DNA of 11,950 bases from Cyanobacteria bacterium OH_PDB_112. Lineage in GTDB: Bacteria; Cyanobacteriota; Vampirovibrionia; Gastranaerophilales; CAJFVJ01. Where the stretch lies: the NCBI GenBank assembly GCA_023457295.1, contig JAEWLZ010000247.1:1-11950 (forward strand), in the 5' to 3' direction. Positions 5,907 to 11,950 of this stretch are shown here, one piece after another; the stretch's first letter is position 1, and every line of letters begins with the position of its first letter. The translations under genes were made by a program, and so were the position numbers. Under the pieces are notes generated by a model, which was not told the origin of the DNA, ran no database searches, and saw only the letters and a program-made list of their open reading frames with translations.

Positions 5907-8294
5907 TTAACCCGAATTAATCATCTCAATTCCCTGCAAAATTTTTTGGCTAAGACATTTTTCAAGTTCGGGGTAAGCTTTTATATCTTCGTTTTCAATA
6001 AAGGCAAAAGCCTCTTCACGCGCGAGTTCAAGGAGTTTAGTGTCTTTTACGATATCAGCTATTGAAAGGTCGGGCAATCCGCTCTGACGTGTTCCCATAA
6101 ATTCACCCGGACCTCTGATTTCAAGGTCTTTTTCTGCAATAACAAACCCGTTGTTAGTCTGTGTCATTATATTCAAACGCTGATATGTTTCTTCGTTACG
6201 GGAGTCTGTTATAAGTATACAGTACGATTGTTTATCAGAACGTCCGACTCGACCTCGAAGCTGGTGCAATTGTGACAGTCCGAAGCGTTCTGCGTTTTCA
6301 ATAATCATAATCGTAGCATCCGGAACATCTACCCCAACTTCAATTACGGTTGTACTTACCAAAATATCATATTTTTTTGCCCGAAAATCTTCCATAACAG
6401 CATCTTTTTCTTTAGGTGAAAGTTTGCCATGGACAAGTCCTATACGATATTGCGGAAATACTTCCGCTTTAAGTTTTTCCGCCTCTTTTGTGGCGGCTTT
6501 AGCAGATAGAGTTTCTGATTCTTCAATAAGCGGAAAGACAATATAAGCTTGATTTCCGCTTATAATTTCCTGTCGAATCATATTGTAAGCTTTTTTTCTT
6601 TCTCCTGAACGTAAAAGAGCTGTTTGAACAGGTTTGCGTCCTTTTGGAAGTTCATCTATTATGGTCAAATCTAAATCACCATGAACGGTAAGGGCTAATG
6701 TTCGAGGGATGGGAGTTGCGCTCATTGTAAGCATTTCCGGATTTAGACCTTTTGCTTTTAAAATCGCACGCTGTTTTACTCCAAATCGGTGCTGTTCATC
6801 CACAACTACTGCTCCGAGATTCTTAAATTCAACTTCATCTTGAATCAAAGCATGTGTTCCGATAGCCAAATCCATTTGTCCGTTAATCAGGTTTTCTCTC
6901 ATTTCTCGGCGAATTTTTACGCCGTGTTTTCCGACAAAAAGCCCAACACTAAGCCCCAGAGGAGTAAGCCAGTTTATAAAGTTACGATAATGCTGCTCAG
7001 CGAGGATTTCTGTCGGAGCCATAAGAGCTGCTTGATAACCGTTTTCGATAGCTGATAAAAGTGTCATGCATGCTACTACTGTTTTTCCGCTTCCTACATC
7101 TCCTTGCAGAAGCCTTCCCATCGGTTCTGTTGACTTCAAGTCAGTGATGATTTCTTCAAAAGCCTGTTTTTGACCGTTTGTAAGCTCAAAAGGAAGTGAA
7201 CTGACAAATTTGCTTACAAGTCCTTCTTTTTGAATCTCAAAACTATTTCCATCCGTGACTTTTCGATTGATACGGCGCATATATGCAAGGCGGAGTTGGA
7301 CTATAAAAAGTTCCTCAAAAACCAGCCTTCTGCGGGCTTCGTCCAAAAGTTCCTGAGATTCGGGAAAGTGCATTTGCGAAATTGCAACGGCTTTGTCTAT
7401 AAAATCATGTTTTTTCTTAAGATAATTCGGCAAAAAATCATCCATTTTTCCCGCATAAAGTTCAACGGCATTTTTTATTGCGGTTTTGAGAGTTTTTGCG
7501 TTGAGATTTTCTGTCAGGGCATAAACAGGCACTATGCCTGCTGATTGAGGAGTTCCGCTTTCTGTTTCTCCTATTATTGTTGCTTGAGCGTTGTCGATTG
7601 ACATTTTGCTTAAATAATCATCATATTTGACTTTTCCCGCTAAAATTACATTAGCTCCTTTGGGGTATTGGGATTTGTATTTGTGCAAAAGTTTGGGGTT
7701 GGTGCGTCCGTAAAACCAGCTTGCCGCAACTGTTCCTGTTCCATCTGATACAAGAATAGTTATAATATTCAACCCTCTTTTGCTTGTATAGGCGCTTGTT
7801 GATTTGATTGTGCCGAAAATGCACACATCTTCACCTATTTCGAGATTTTTAATAGGAGTTCTGATAGAGTAGTCAAGATATTTTCTGGGATAATAAGTCA
7901 ATAAATCCGTAGCCGTAAAAATACCGAGTTTATTCAAAACACCGGCAAGTTTTGGACCAACGCCTTTGATATACATAACATCGGTATCATCAGGATGGCG
8001 CGCAAAAGTAGCTTTTTCTGTCAAAGGATTTTCGAAAGGTTTTTTTAGTCCGCTTACAAGTTGGCGAATAGTACGCATTCTGGCGGGAACATCATCCATA
8101 GGATAAGCTTCAAAAAGTCCTATAAGCGTTTTCCATTTTGGATTTGTTTTATCCATTCTGCGGATGTTTTTGAGTTCACCCAGAATAAAATCCGAAAAAG
8201 GACAGGTACGACCTCGAATATTGATATAGTGATGTTCTACTTCAATTTCGATTGCACGTTTTATGGTTTCGATATTTTCAATTTGCCTGTTCAT
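5907..8294 (-). CDS. recG: ATP-dependent DNA helicase RecG
   Basis: A 795-residue superfamily 2 helicase that remodels stalled replication forks and branch-migrates Holliday junctions. An N-terminal extension of about 100 residues precedes the wedge region, where IKGVGPKLAGVLNKLGI (about 109-125) and an OB-like fold (about 155-200) bind branched DNA. The motor has Walker A GDVGSGKT (Lys404), the DEQH box at 499-502 (VVVDEQHRFG), MSATPIPRT (about 524-532) and QLRGRVGRSD (from Gln678), diagnostic of the RecG/Mfd group. The wedge domain, and no UvrB-like or CarD-like region, separates it from Mfd. It is longer than the roughly 690 residues usual in proteobacteria; N-terminally extended forms are known from cyanobacteria. 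The ATG lies inside the end of rqcH (17-nt overlap) with only a weak ribosome-binding site, so translation is probably coupled. Confidence 0.95.
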   Translation of the reverse strand: MNRQIENIETIKRAIEIEVEHHYINIRGRTCPFSDFILGELKNIRRMDKTNPKWKTLIGLFEAYPMDDVPARMRTIRQLVSGLKKPFENPLTEKATFARHPDDTDVMYIKGVGPKLAGVLNKLGIFTATDLLTYYPRKYLDYSIRTPIKNLEIGEDVCIFGTIKSTSAYTSKRGLNIITILVSDGTGTVAASWFYGRTNPKLLHKYKSQYPKGANVILAGKVKYDDYLSKMSIDNAQATIIGETESGTPQSAGIVPVYALTENLNAKTLKTAIKNAVELYAGKMDDFLPNYLKKKHDFIDKAVAISQMHFPESQELLDEARRRLVFEELFIVQLRLAYMRRINRKVTDGNSFEIQKEGLVSKFVSSLPFELTNGQKQAFEEIITDLKSTEPMGRLLQGDVGSGKTVVACMTLLSAIENGYQAALMAPTEILAEQHYRNFINWLTPLGLSVGLFVGKHGVKIRREMRENLINGQMDLAIGTHALIQDEVEFKNLGAVVVDEQHRFGVKQRAILKAKGLNPEMLTMSATPIPRTLALTVHGDLDLTIIDELPKGRKPVQTALLRSGERKKAYNMIRQEIISGNQAYIVFPLIEESETLSAKAATKEAEKLKAEVFPQYRIGLVHGKLSPKEKDAVMEDFRAKKYDILVSTTVIEVGVDVPDATIMIIENAERFGLSQLHQLRGRVGRSDKQSYCILITDSRNEETYQRLNIMTQTNNGFVIAEKDLEIRGPGEFMGTRQSGLPDLSIADIVKDTKLLELAREEAFAFIENEDIKAYPELEKCLSQKILQGIEMINSG

Positions 8295-9957
8295 TGTTAT
8301 CTACGATAATATTTGTTTCATTTGAAAAAGTTACATAGCCAAGATTTGCTCCCGGAGGTTTTTTTAAAAATTTACGGCGAGCGCATGTAACATCTACTTT
8401 AACAGAATTTCTTGCTTGTGAATAGTAAACAGCTAATTTTGCTGCTCTTAAAAGAACATTATCCGGAGGCATTTCGATTTCTTTGGGCATTTTTATCAAA
8501 ATATGTGAACCGGGAATATTGTATGCATGCAGCCATAAATCATTTGGGGCGGAAAGTTTTGTGATTATAAAATCATTTTGTTTGTTGTTTTTTCCGATAA
8601 AAATTTTATACCCGTCAATTTCTTCAAAATCCGGTTCAGCGATATTTTTTTGCGGTTTTTCTGTTGTTGACGTTTTTATCAATCCTTTGTCTTTAAGTTC
8701 TTGCTTTATTTCTTCAAGAACTTTAAGATTTTCCGCTTGCTCTGTATAGTTTTTAACACCTTCCAGATATTCAAGTTCGAGGGAGGTCTTTTCCAAAAAT
8801 TGCTTTGCGATTTCACCCGCATTTTTGAATTTGTTGTAAAGTTTGTAATATCGTTTAATGTTATCTTTAAGGCTTATTTCATCATCTAGTTCAATTGTAA
8901 TCGGTGCATTATTTTCATAGTAATTTTGAAGAATAACGGCCTTTTGATGCAGATTAATCGAATGCATATTTGTCGTAAGAATATCGGCCCAGAGTTTGTA
9001 TTTTTGAGCTTTTTGAGATTCTTTGGCGGTTTTTTGATGTGTTTGAAGAGATTTTTGCAGTTTTTTTATTTCTTTTTTCAAAATTTGTAAAACTGAGGAT
9101 TTAGCTTTTGAAATTTTATCTTTAAGTACAAAATTTCCGAAGTAATTTTCCAATAGCTCATTTACACTCAAATATTCTTTAAAGTTTTTTTGAGGCAAAA
9201 GTGAAAAAAGTGAGAAGTTTTCTTCGTTATCAAAAATTGATGGCGCTATATTTTCTAAACTTAAACTTGTTTGTGCAGTTTCGTATAAGATTTTCACATC
9301 ACCTGAAGCCGCTTCAATAAGTTCTTTTGCAAAAGGCATGCTTATATCGAAATAAAGACTGTTAAGGTTTTCAGGCAAAATCTCCCCACTGAAATCCTTA
9401 TAAAAATCTTCAAAAGTCGTCTTAAGAAGATTTTTTTTATCTTTTTGAGGAGGGTAAATGTATCGAAGTCCGCCCGCAAGCTCTCTGTCGCGGCTTTTTT
9501 CTTCTCCGATATTGTGAGCGCAGCCGAGAATGGTTTTTGTTTCTCCATTGTATAAAATCACGTTGCTGTGTTTGCCCATAAGCTCGATAGCCAAAACTAA
9601 AGGGCTTTTTTCTCCGAGTTCGTTGTAGCTTTCTATATGAATTTCCAAAATTCTTTCATGCGGAGGTTGAATTAGCTGAAGAATTTTTGCTCCTTCAAGA
9701 TATTTGCGTAAAAGCATGCAAAACATAGGAGGCTGTTTTGGAATTTCAATTGGGTGAATATTATTTTTTATTATGCAAATATGAGGGTATTTGGGGTCTA
9801 TATTTATATAAAATTTGTGATTTTCTCCGTAAGCCCTTATGTTTAGGATGATTTCTCTGCGGGTAGGCTGCTGTATTTTTTGAATACGACCATTCTCGAG
9901 AATATGTGCATATTCTTCGATAAAAGATTTTAGGCATAAAGAGTCAAAATTGAGCAT
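8278..9957 (-). CDS. rqcH: NFACT-family ribosome quality control protein RqcH (FbpA-like)
   Basis: A 559-residue homologue of bacterial RqcH and eukaryotic Rqc2, which bind obstructed large ribosomal subunits and recruit tRNA-Ala to add alanine tails to stalled chains. The NFACT-N domain shows GRIQKIQQP (23-31), PPMFCMLLRKYL (76-87) and ELMGKHSN (125-132). A long coiled coil follows (about 280-430). The NFACT-R domain carries NDLWLHAYNIPGSH (Asp473-Leu-Trp-Leu-His477). Near the C terminus are CARRKFLKKPPGANLGYVTFSN and the remainder of the domain. Length fits the family (about 550-590). Older annotations call it a fibronectin-binding protein. The ATG has no convincing ribosome-binding site; TATTAA sits 5 nt before it, so a leaderless start is possible, but no -35 is clear. 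It is the first gene of the rqcH-recG unit. Confidence 0.93.
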   Translation of the reverse strand: MLNFDSLCLKSFIEEYAHILENGRIQKIQQPTRREIILNIRAYGENHKFYINIDPKYPHICIIKNNIHPIEIPKQPPMFCMLLRKYLEGAKILQLIQPPHERILEIHIESYNELGEKSPLVLAIELMGKHSNVILYNGETKTILGCAHNIGEEKSRDRELAGGLRYIYPPQKDKKNLLKTTFEDFYKDFSGEILPENLNSLYFDISMPFAKELIEAASGDVKILYETAQTSLSLENIAPSIFDNEENFSLFSLLPQKNFKEYLSVNELLENYFGNFVLKDKISKAKSSVLQILKKEIKKLQKSLQTHQKTAKESQKAQKYKLWADILTTNMHSINLHQKAVILQNYYENNAPITIELDDEISLKDNIKRYYKLYNKFKNAGEIAKQFLEKTSLELEYLEGVKNYTEQAENLKVLEEIKQELKDKGLIKTSTTEKPQKNIAEPDFEEIDGYKIFIGKNNKQNDFIITKLSAPNDLWLHAYNIPGSHILIKMPKEIEMPPDNVLLRAAKLAVYYSQARNSVKVDVTCARRKFLKKPPGANLGYVTFSNETNIIVDNNEQAN

Positions 9958-10101
9958 ATGTTTTAATATTTCTTAATAAAAAGGTAATTTATTGTTTAAA
10001 TACTACAAAAGTAGGGAATTGAATTTTTGTAAGGACAATAAGCAATCTTCCTTAAAATCCTTCTCTCTCTAATTCCTCTCTCTAATATGTGGTAGACTTA
10101 T

Positions 10102-10124
10102 CCGGCGCAAGTCGGTTTTTTTTT
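10102..10124 (+). terminator. Intrinsic terminator, plus strand
   Basis: CCGGC (10102-10106) pairs with GTCGG (10111-10115), with one G-U pair, around a GCAA tetraloop, and nine T follow (10116-10124). The stem is only 5 bp but GC-rich and GNRA-closed. No plus-strand gene lies between it and the divergent rqcH start, so it would end a short unannotated transcript or act inside a leader. Confidence 0.5.
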
Positions 10125-10129
10125 GCGAA

Positions 10130-10256
10130 ATTGGGCTAGAGTGAACGAAGTGAAACTTGTCCTGGTGAATATCCCGACAGAGTGGTTCTTTGTGATAACA
10201 AAGTAAAACGGAGTAAAGGGATATGAACTGCCCATATTTCTAGAGGCGGATTTTTA
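10130..10256 (+). ncRNA. Candidate small structured RNA
   Basis: This gene-free stretch has nested helices: GGGC/GCCC (10133-10136 with 10230-10233), ATATCCC/GGGATAT (10169-10175 with 10218-10224), and a terminal stem CTTTGT-GATA-ACAAAG (10188-10203). It is followed directly by a strong terminator (10260-10289). Its base content is less AT-skewed than other spacers here. It matches no tRNA, tmRNA, SRP or RNase P core motif that I can see, and no clear promoter was found, so the call is tentative. Confidence 0.3.
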
Positions 10257-10259
10257 CGC

Positions 10260-10289
10260 AAAAAAGCGGAATTTTACTTCCGCTTTTTT
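10260..10289. terminator. Bidirectional intrinsic terminator downstream of rplY
   Basis: GCGGAA (10266-10271) pairs with TTCCGC (10278-10283) around a 6-nt loop, flanked by six A on the left and six T on the right. It can therefore stop transcription in both directions. On the minus strand it begins 16 nt after the rplY stop, and on the plus strand it closes the candidate RNA block. Confidence 0.8.
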
Positions 10290-10304
10290 AAAGTGATTTT
10301 GCAA

Positions 10305-10586
10305 TTAAACCAATTTGAACTCAACATTAAGTTCTTGGTTAGTAGCGTAGTTTTTCTGTACATTTTGAATAACAGCATTGTATTTTTTGCCTGATAAAGA
10401 CAATTCATATACAGAATTTTTGTTATTTTTGTAAGCATTGATGAATTTATGCGCATCCAATTGAATACTTATAGAGTCCATGCCTTTTCCGTAGATAGTT
10501 GCAGGAAGTTTGCCTGACTCTCTAAGTTGTCTTGGATTTAGCTCTTCATTTTTTACTTCTGCTTCAAATATTACTTTTTCGCTCAT
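10305..10586 (-). CDS. rplY: 50S ribosomal protein bL25 (short form)
   Basis: A 93-residue protein covering just the 5S rRNA-binding domain of the L25/Ctc family, similar in length to the E. coli protein and lacking the C-terminal CTC extension common in other bacteria. Family features are the N-terminal strand leading to NPRQLRESGKLPATIYGKGMDSISIQLD, where R-LR-SGK-PA-IYGKG is the conserved core, and the C-terminal strand VIQNVQKNYATNQELNVEFKLV. It stabilises the 5S rRNA region of the large subunit. The ATG has AAAGGAG 8-9 nt upstream. It is a single-gene unit with its own promoter (10611-10638) and terminator (10260-10289), divergent from the tandem genes on its right. Confidence 0.9.
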   Translation of the reverse strand: MSEKVIFEAEVKNEELNPRQLRESGKLPATIYGKGMDSISIQLDAHKFINAYKNNKNSVYELSLSGKKYNAVIQNVQKNYATNQELNVEFKLV

Positions 10587-10610
10587 TGTAAGTTTCTCCT
10601 TTGTAAAAAT

Positions 10611-10638
10611 ATTTTATGACAAACAGGAAATTTGTGAA
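10611..10638 (-). promoter_or_regulatory. Promoter of rplY
   Basis: On the minus strand TTCACA (10633-10638) and TAAAAT (10611-10616) are 16 nt apart and lie 24 nt upstream of the rplY start codon, leaving a leader that contains the AAAGGAG site. The -35 box touches the left edge of the long repeat that begins near 10638. Confidence 0.5.
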
Positions 10639-10920
10639 ATATTTTTTGTAACAAAGTGTTAATAATACAGCAAAATACTTAAAGATGCTTATAAAAAAAC
10701 CGATAAGACGAATATACGGTTAAAGTGTAAAGGCAAAACGCAAAGTGGGTATATCGTCAAATCAAGCAAGATTTTTAGCTCTCACCTCAAGACAGGTTGA
10801 TTTGGAATCTCGTATTCAGCAAATCTGCCAAAGACGTTTGCGCCTTTCCTCAGAACTTGAAAATGTAGCTACAAGTTATAATAATCAAATCTCTAACAGA
10901 AGATTGTATACTATGAATAC
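10638..10920 (+). repeat. Long direct repeat, copy 1 (5' flank plus first 58-60 codons)
   Basis: About 280 bp recurs at 11517-11799 with an offset of 879 bp. By eye I count about eight mismatches over 280 aligned positions, five upstream of the start codon and three inside codons, all synonymous. The repeat covers roughly 105 bp of non-coding flank and the start of the gene, then similarity ends abruptly. The flank presumably holds the promoter and the AAAGG ribosome-binding site, but no clear -35/-10 pair stands out. Confidence 0.92.
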
Positions 10921-11497
10921 AAGTAATGGCGGTATAAGCGAGTTTACTAGGACAAATATTCAAAATTCGGGTTATTTTTTAATTGGAAGAGAAGATAAAA
11001 GCACAGACCCTTCAGCAATAAGCTTGGATACTAGATTTATGCCAGGGCAAGGTTTTAAGTGCTGGTCTATATATAATTGGATACCAGAACCTACTAACTT
11101 TACAGTTACTTTAGAAGAACTTGGATTGCCAACAACTGCAACTGAAAGTGAAGCAACTATTGCCGCTGTTAAAGCAGGGTTCCTATCTATCGGAAAATTG
11201 TCTGATGAATTTACACAAACACCTGTATCAGTTTGGGCTGGTGCGGGAACCGTTGATTGTGAGATTTTGGATTGGCGAACTATTCCCGCTTTTTCAGATG
11301 AACTCTATAAAGGTGATGATGTCGATGCCGAAAATAAATACGATAAGACAGTAGCAGAAATCAATTCGCAGGACAAAAAACTTCAACTTGAACAGACTTC
11401 TATTGAAGTTGAATATAAAGCGGTGTCTTCAGAAAGAGAAAGTGTCAAAAAAATATTAGATAACAATGCACAGAGTTCTTTTAAGTATTTCTCTTAG
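10745..11497 (+). CDS. Protein of unknown function with conserved helical ends and variable centre, copy 1
   Basis: A 250-residue protein with no named domain that I recognise; it looks like a Gastranaerophilales-type family opening MGxxSxQARxLxLT. The GTG start is supported by its position at the same point in both repeats and by AAAGG 11 nt upstream. Residues 1-60 are helical (SRQVDLESRIQQICQRRLRLSSELENV, about 15-41) and identical to the next gene. The centre (about 61-195) is rich in Thr, Ser, Gly and aromatic residues, and looks like a beta-rich or loop-rich folded insert. The C terminus (about 200-250: NKYDKTVAEINSQDKKLQLEQTS... to SSFKYFS) is a coiled coil. There is no signal peptide. 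Fixed helical ends around a variable middle recall flagellin-like or hook-like assembly proteins; this is an analogy only. Confidence 0.75.
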   Translation: MGISSNQARFLALTSRQVDLESRIQQICQRRLRLSSELENVATSYNNQISNRRLYTMNTSNGGISEFTRTNIQNSGYFLIGREDKSTDPSAISLDTRFMPGQGFKCWSIYNWIPEPTNFTVTLEELGLPTTATESEATIAAVKAGFLSIGKLSDEFTQTPVSVWAGAGTVDCEILDWRTIPAFSDELYKGDDVDAENKYDKTVAEINSQDKKLQLEQTSIEVEYKAVSSERESVKKILDNNAQSSFKYFS

Positions 11498-11516
11498 TCT
11501 AAGAATAATTTATTAA

Positions 11517-11799
11517 ATATTTTTTTGTAACAAAGTGTTAATAATACAGCAAAATACTTAAAGATGCTTATTAAAAAGCCGATAAGACGAATATACGGTT
11601 AAAGTGAAAAGGTAAAACGCAAAGTGGGTATATCGTCAAATCAAGCAAGATTTTTAGCTCTCACCTCAAGGCAGGTTGATTTGGAATCTCGTATTCAGCA
11701 AATCTGCCAAAGACGTTTGCGCCTTTCCTCAGAACTTGAGAATGTAGCGACAAGTTATAATAATCAAATCTCTAACAGAAGATTGTATACTATGAATAC
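11517..11799 (+). repeat. Long direct repeat, copy 2 (5' flank plus first 58-60 codons)
   Basis: The second copy of the 10638-10920 repeat, beginning about 20 nt after the stop of the first gene. It has one extra T in the T-run at its left edge and TATTAA where copy 1 has TATAAA. A partial resemblance continues for about 17 bases past 11799 (TAATxGxGGTATAA) before the genes become unrelated. Confidence 0.92.
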
Positions 11800-11950
11800 C
11801 TCTAATAGTGGTATAACTGCATTGAGTATTCCCACTATCACAGGAATAAAGGATAATAATGGAAAAGATTATCATGTTCTAGGTTATAATACCGGTACTG
11901 GGGCTTATGTGGGGATTCCTGATGCAGCAACAGTTAAAGCTCTTCCAGGC
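11624..11950 (+). CDS. Tandem paralogue with conserved N terminus and different centre, copy 2 (3' partial)
   Basis: The first 109 codons of a gene cut by the window edge, in frame to the last base. The GTG start and the first 60 residues are identical to the gene at 10745, with only synonymous changes plus an AGT/TCT serine swap at residue 59. From residue 61 the sequence is different: SGITALSIPTITGIKDNNGK, then a tyrosine- and glycine-rich stretch (DYHVLGYNTGTGAYVGIPDAATVKALPG). Whether it ends in the same C-terminal coil cannot be seen. It lies 126 nt after copy 1 with no terminator between. It carries its own copy of the upstream flank, so the two genes are probably expressed from equivalent but separate signals. 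Confidence 0.75.
   Translation, partial: MGISSNQARFLALTSRQVDLESRIQQICQRRLRLSSELENVATSYNNQISNRRLYTMNTSNSGITALSIPTITGIKDNNGKDYHVLGYNTGTGAYVGIPDAATVKALPG

Noticed and set aside
7230..7544. 104-codon plus-strand frame inside recG
   Set aside because: It is antisense to the conserved RecG region and has no start signals; composition is that of a shadow frame.
9958..10304. tRNA gene in the rqcH-rplY spacer
   Set aside because: No T-arm consensus, no acceptor stem pairing and no CCA end could be found; the helices present do not form a cloverleaf.
11121..11354. 77-codon plus-strand frame inside the first cassette gene
   Set aside because: It lies in an alternate frame of the 10745 gene with no ribosome-binding site, and the main frame is continuous with the conserved 5' repeat.
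11484..11503. CTTAG-T-CTAAG palindrome after the first cassette gene as a terminator
   Set aside because: A one-base loop cannot form an RNA hairpin and no T-run follows directly.
10638..11799. CRISPR array or insertion sequence as explanation of the repeats
   Set aside because: There are only two long (about 280 bp) direct repeats covering a gene start. There are no short regular repeats and spacers, no terminal inverted repeats and no transposase.

Overview
The window is AT-rich bacterial chromosome with densely packed genes on both strands and no rRNA, tRNA, CRISPR array or recognisable transposase. It is most likely from an uncultured Gastranaerophilales / Vampirovibrionia (Melainabacteria) genome. 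Three things suggest this, and all are inference without a search: a RecG with a long N-terminal extension of the cyanobacterial kind, small proteins that open with a PQNTxFGA motif, and C-terminal proteins opening MGISSNQARFLALT, which resemble a family I associate with gut Melainabacteria.

Layout. Positions 1-441 hold the end of an HD-domain protein of the Ppx/GppA type. It converges on a two-gene minus-strand operon (1399 down to 448) encoding two small unknown proteins that share an N-terminal motif and have a good promoter. Positions 1400-2085 are largely non-coding. They hold one doubtful 66-codon ORF, a perfect 19-bp hairpin, a minus-strand terminator and a nest of inverted repeats that may be a conditional RNA switch. 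Three plus-strand genes follow: a membrane-anchored metallophosphoesterase, an exported TPR protein and a soluble PAS/GAF histidine kinase. The last two appear to be leaderless mRNAs with the same -10-to-ATG arrangement. The kinase converges, with 6 nt between stops, on a minus-strand run of a small membrane protein, recG and rqcH. rqcH and recG overlap by 17 nt and pair ribosome-associated quality control with replication-fork rescue.

Positions 9958-10304 hold a plus-strand terminator, a foldable block that may be a small RNA, and a bidirectional terminator. rplY (ribosomal protein bL25) follows on the minus strand with its own promoter.

The most unusual part is at the right edge. Two tandem plus-strand genes share about 280 bp at roughly 97% identity. 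This covers the whole 5' flank and the first 60 codons, whose residues are identical in both. They then diverge abruptly into unrelated central regions. The one complete copy ends in a second helical segment. This looks like a cassette array of proteins with fixed ends and a variable middle, and it runs off the end of the window.
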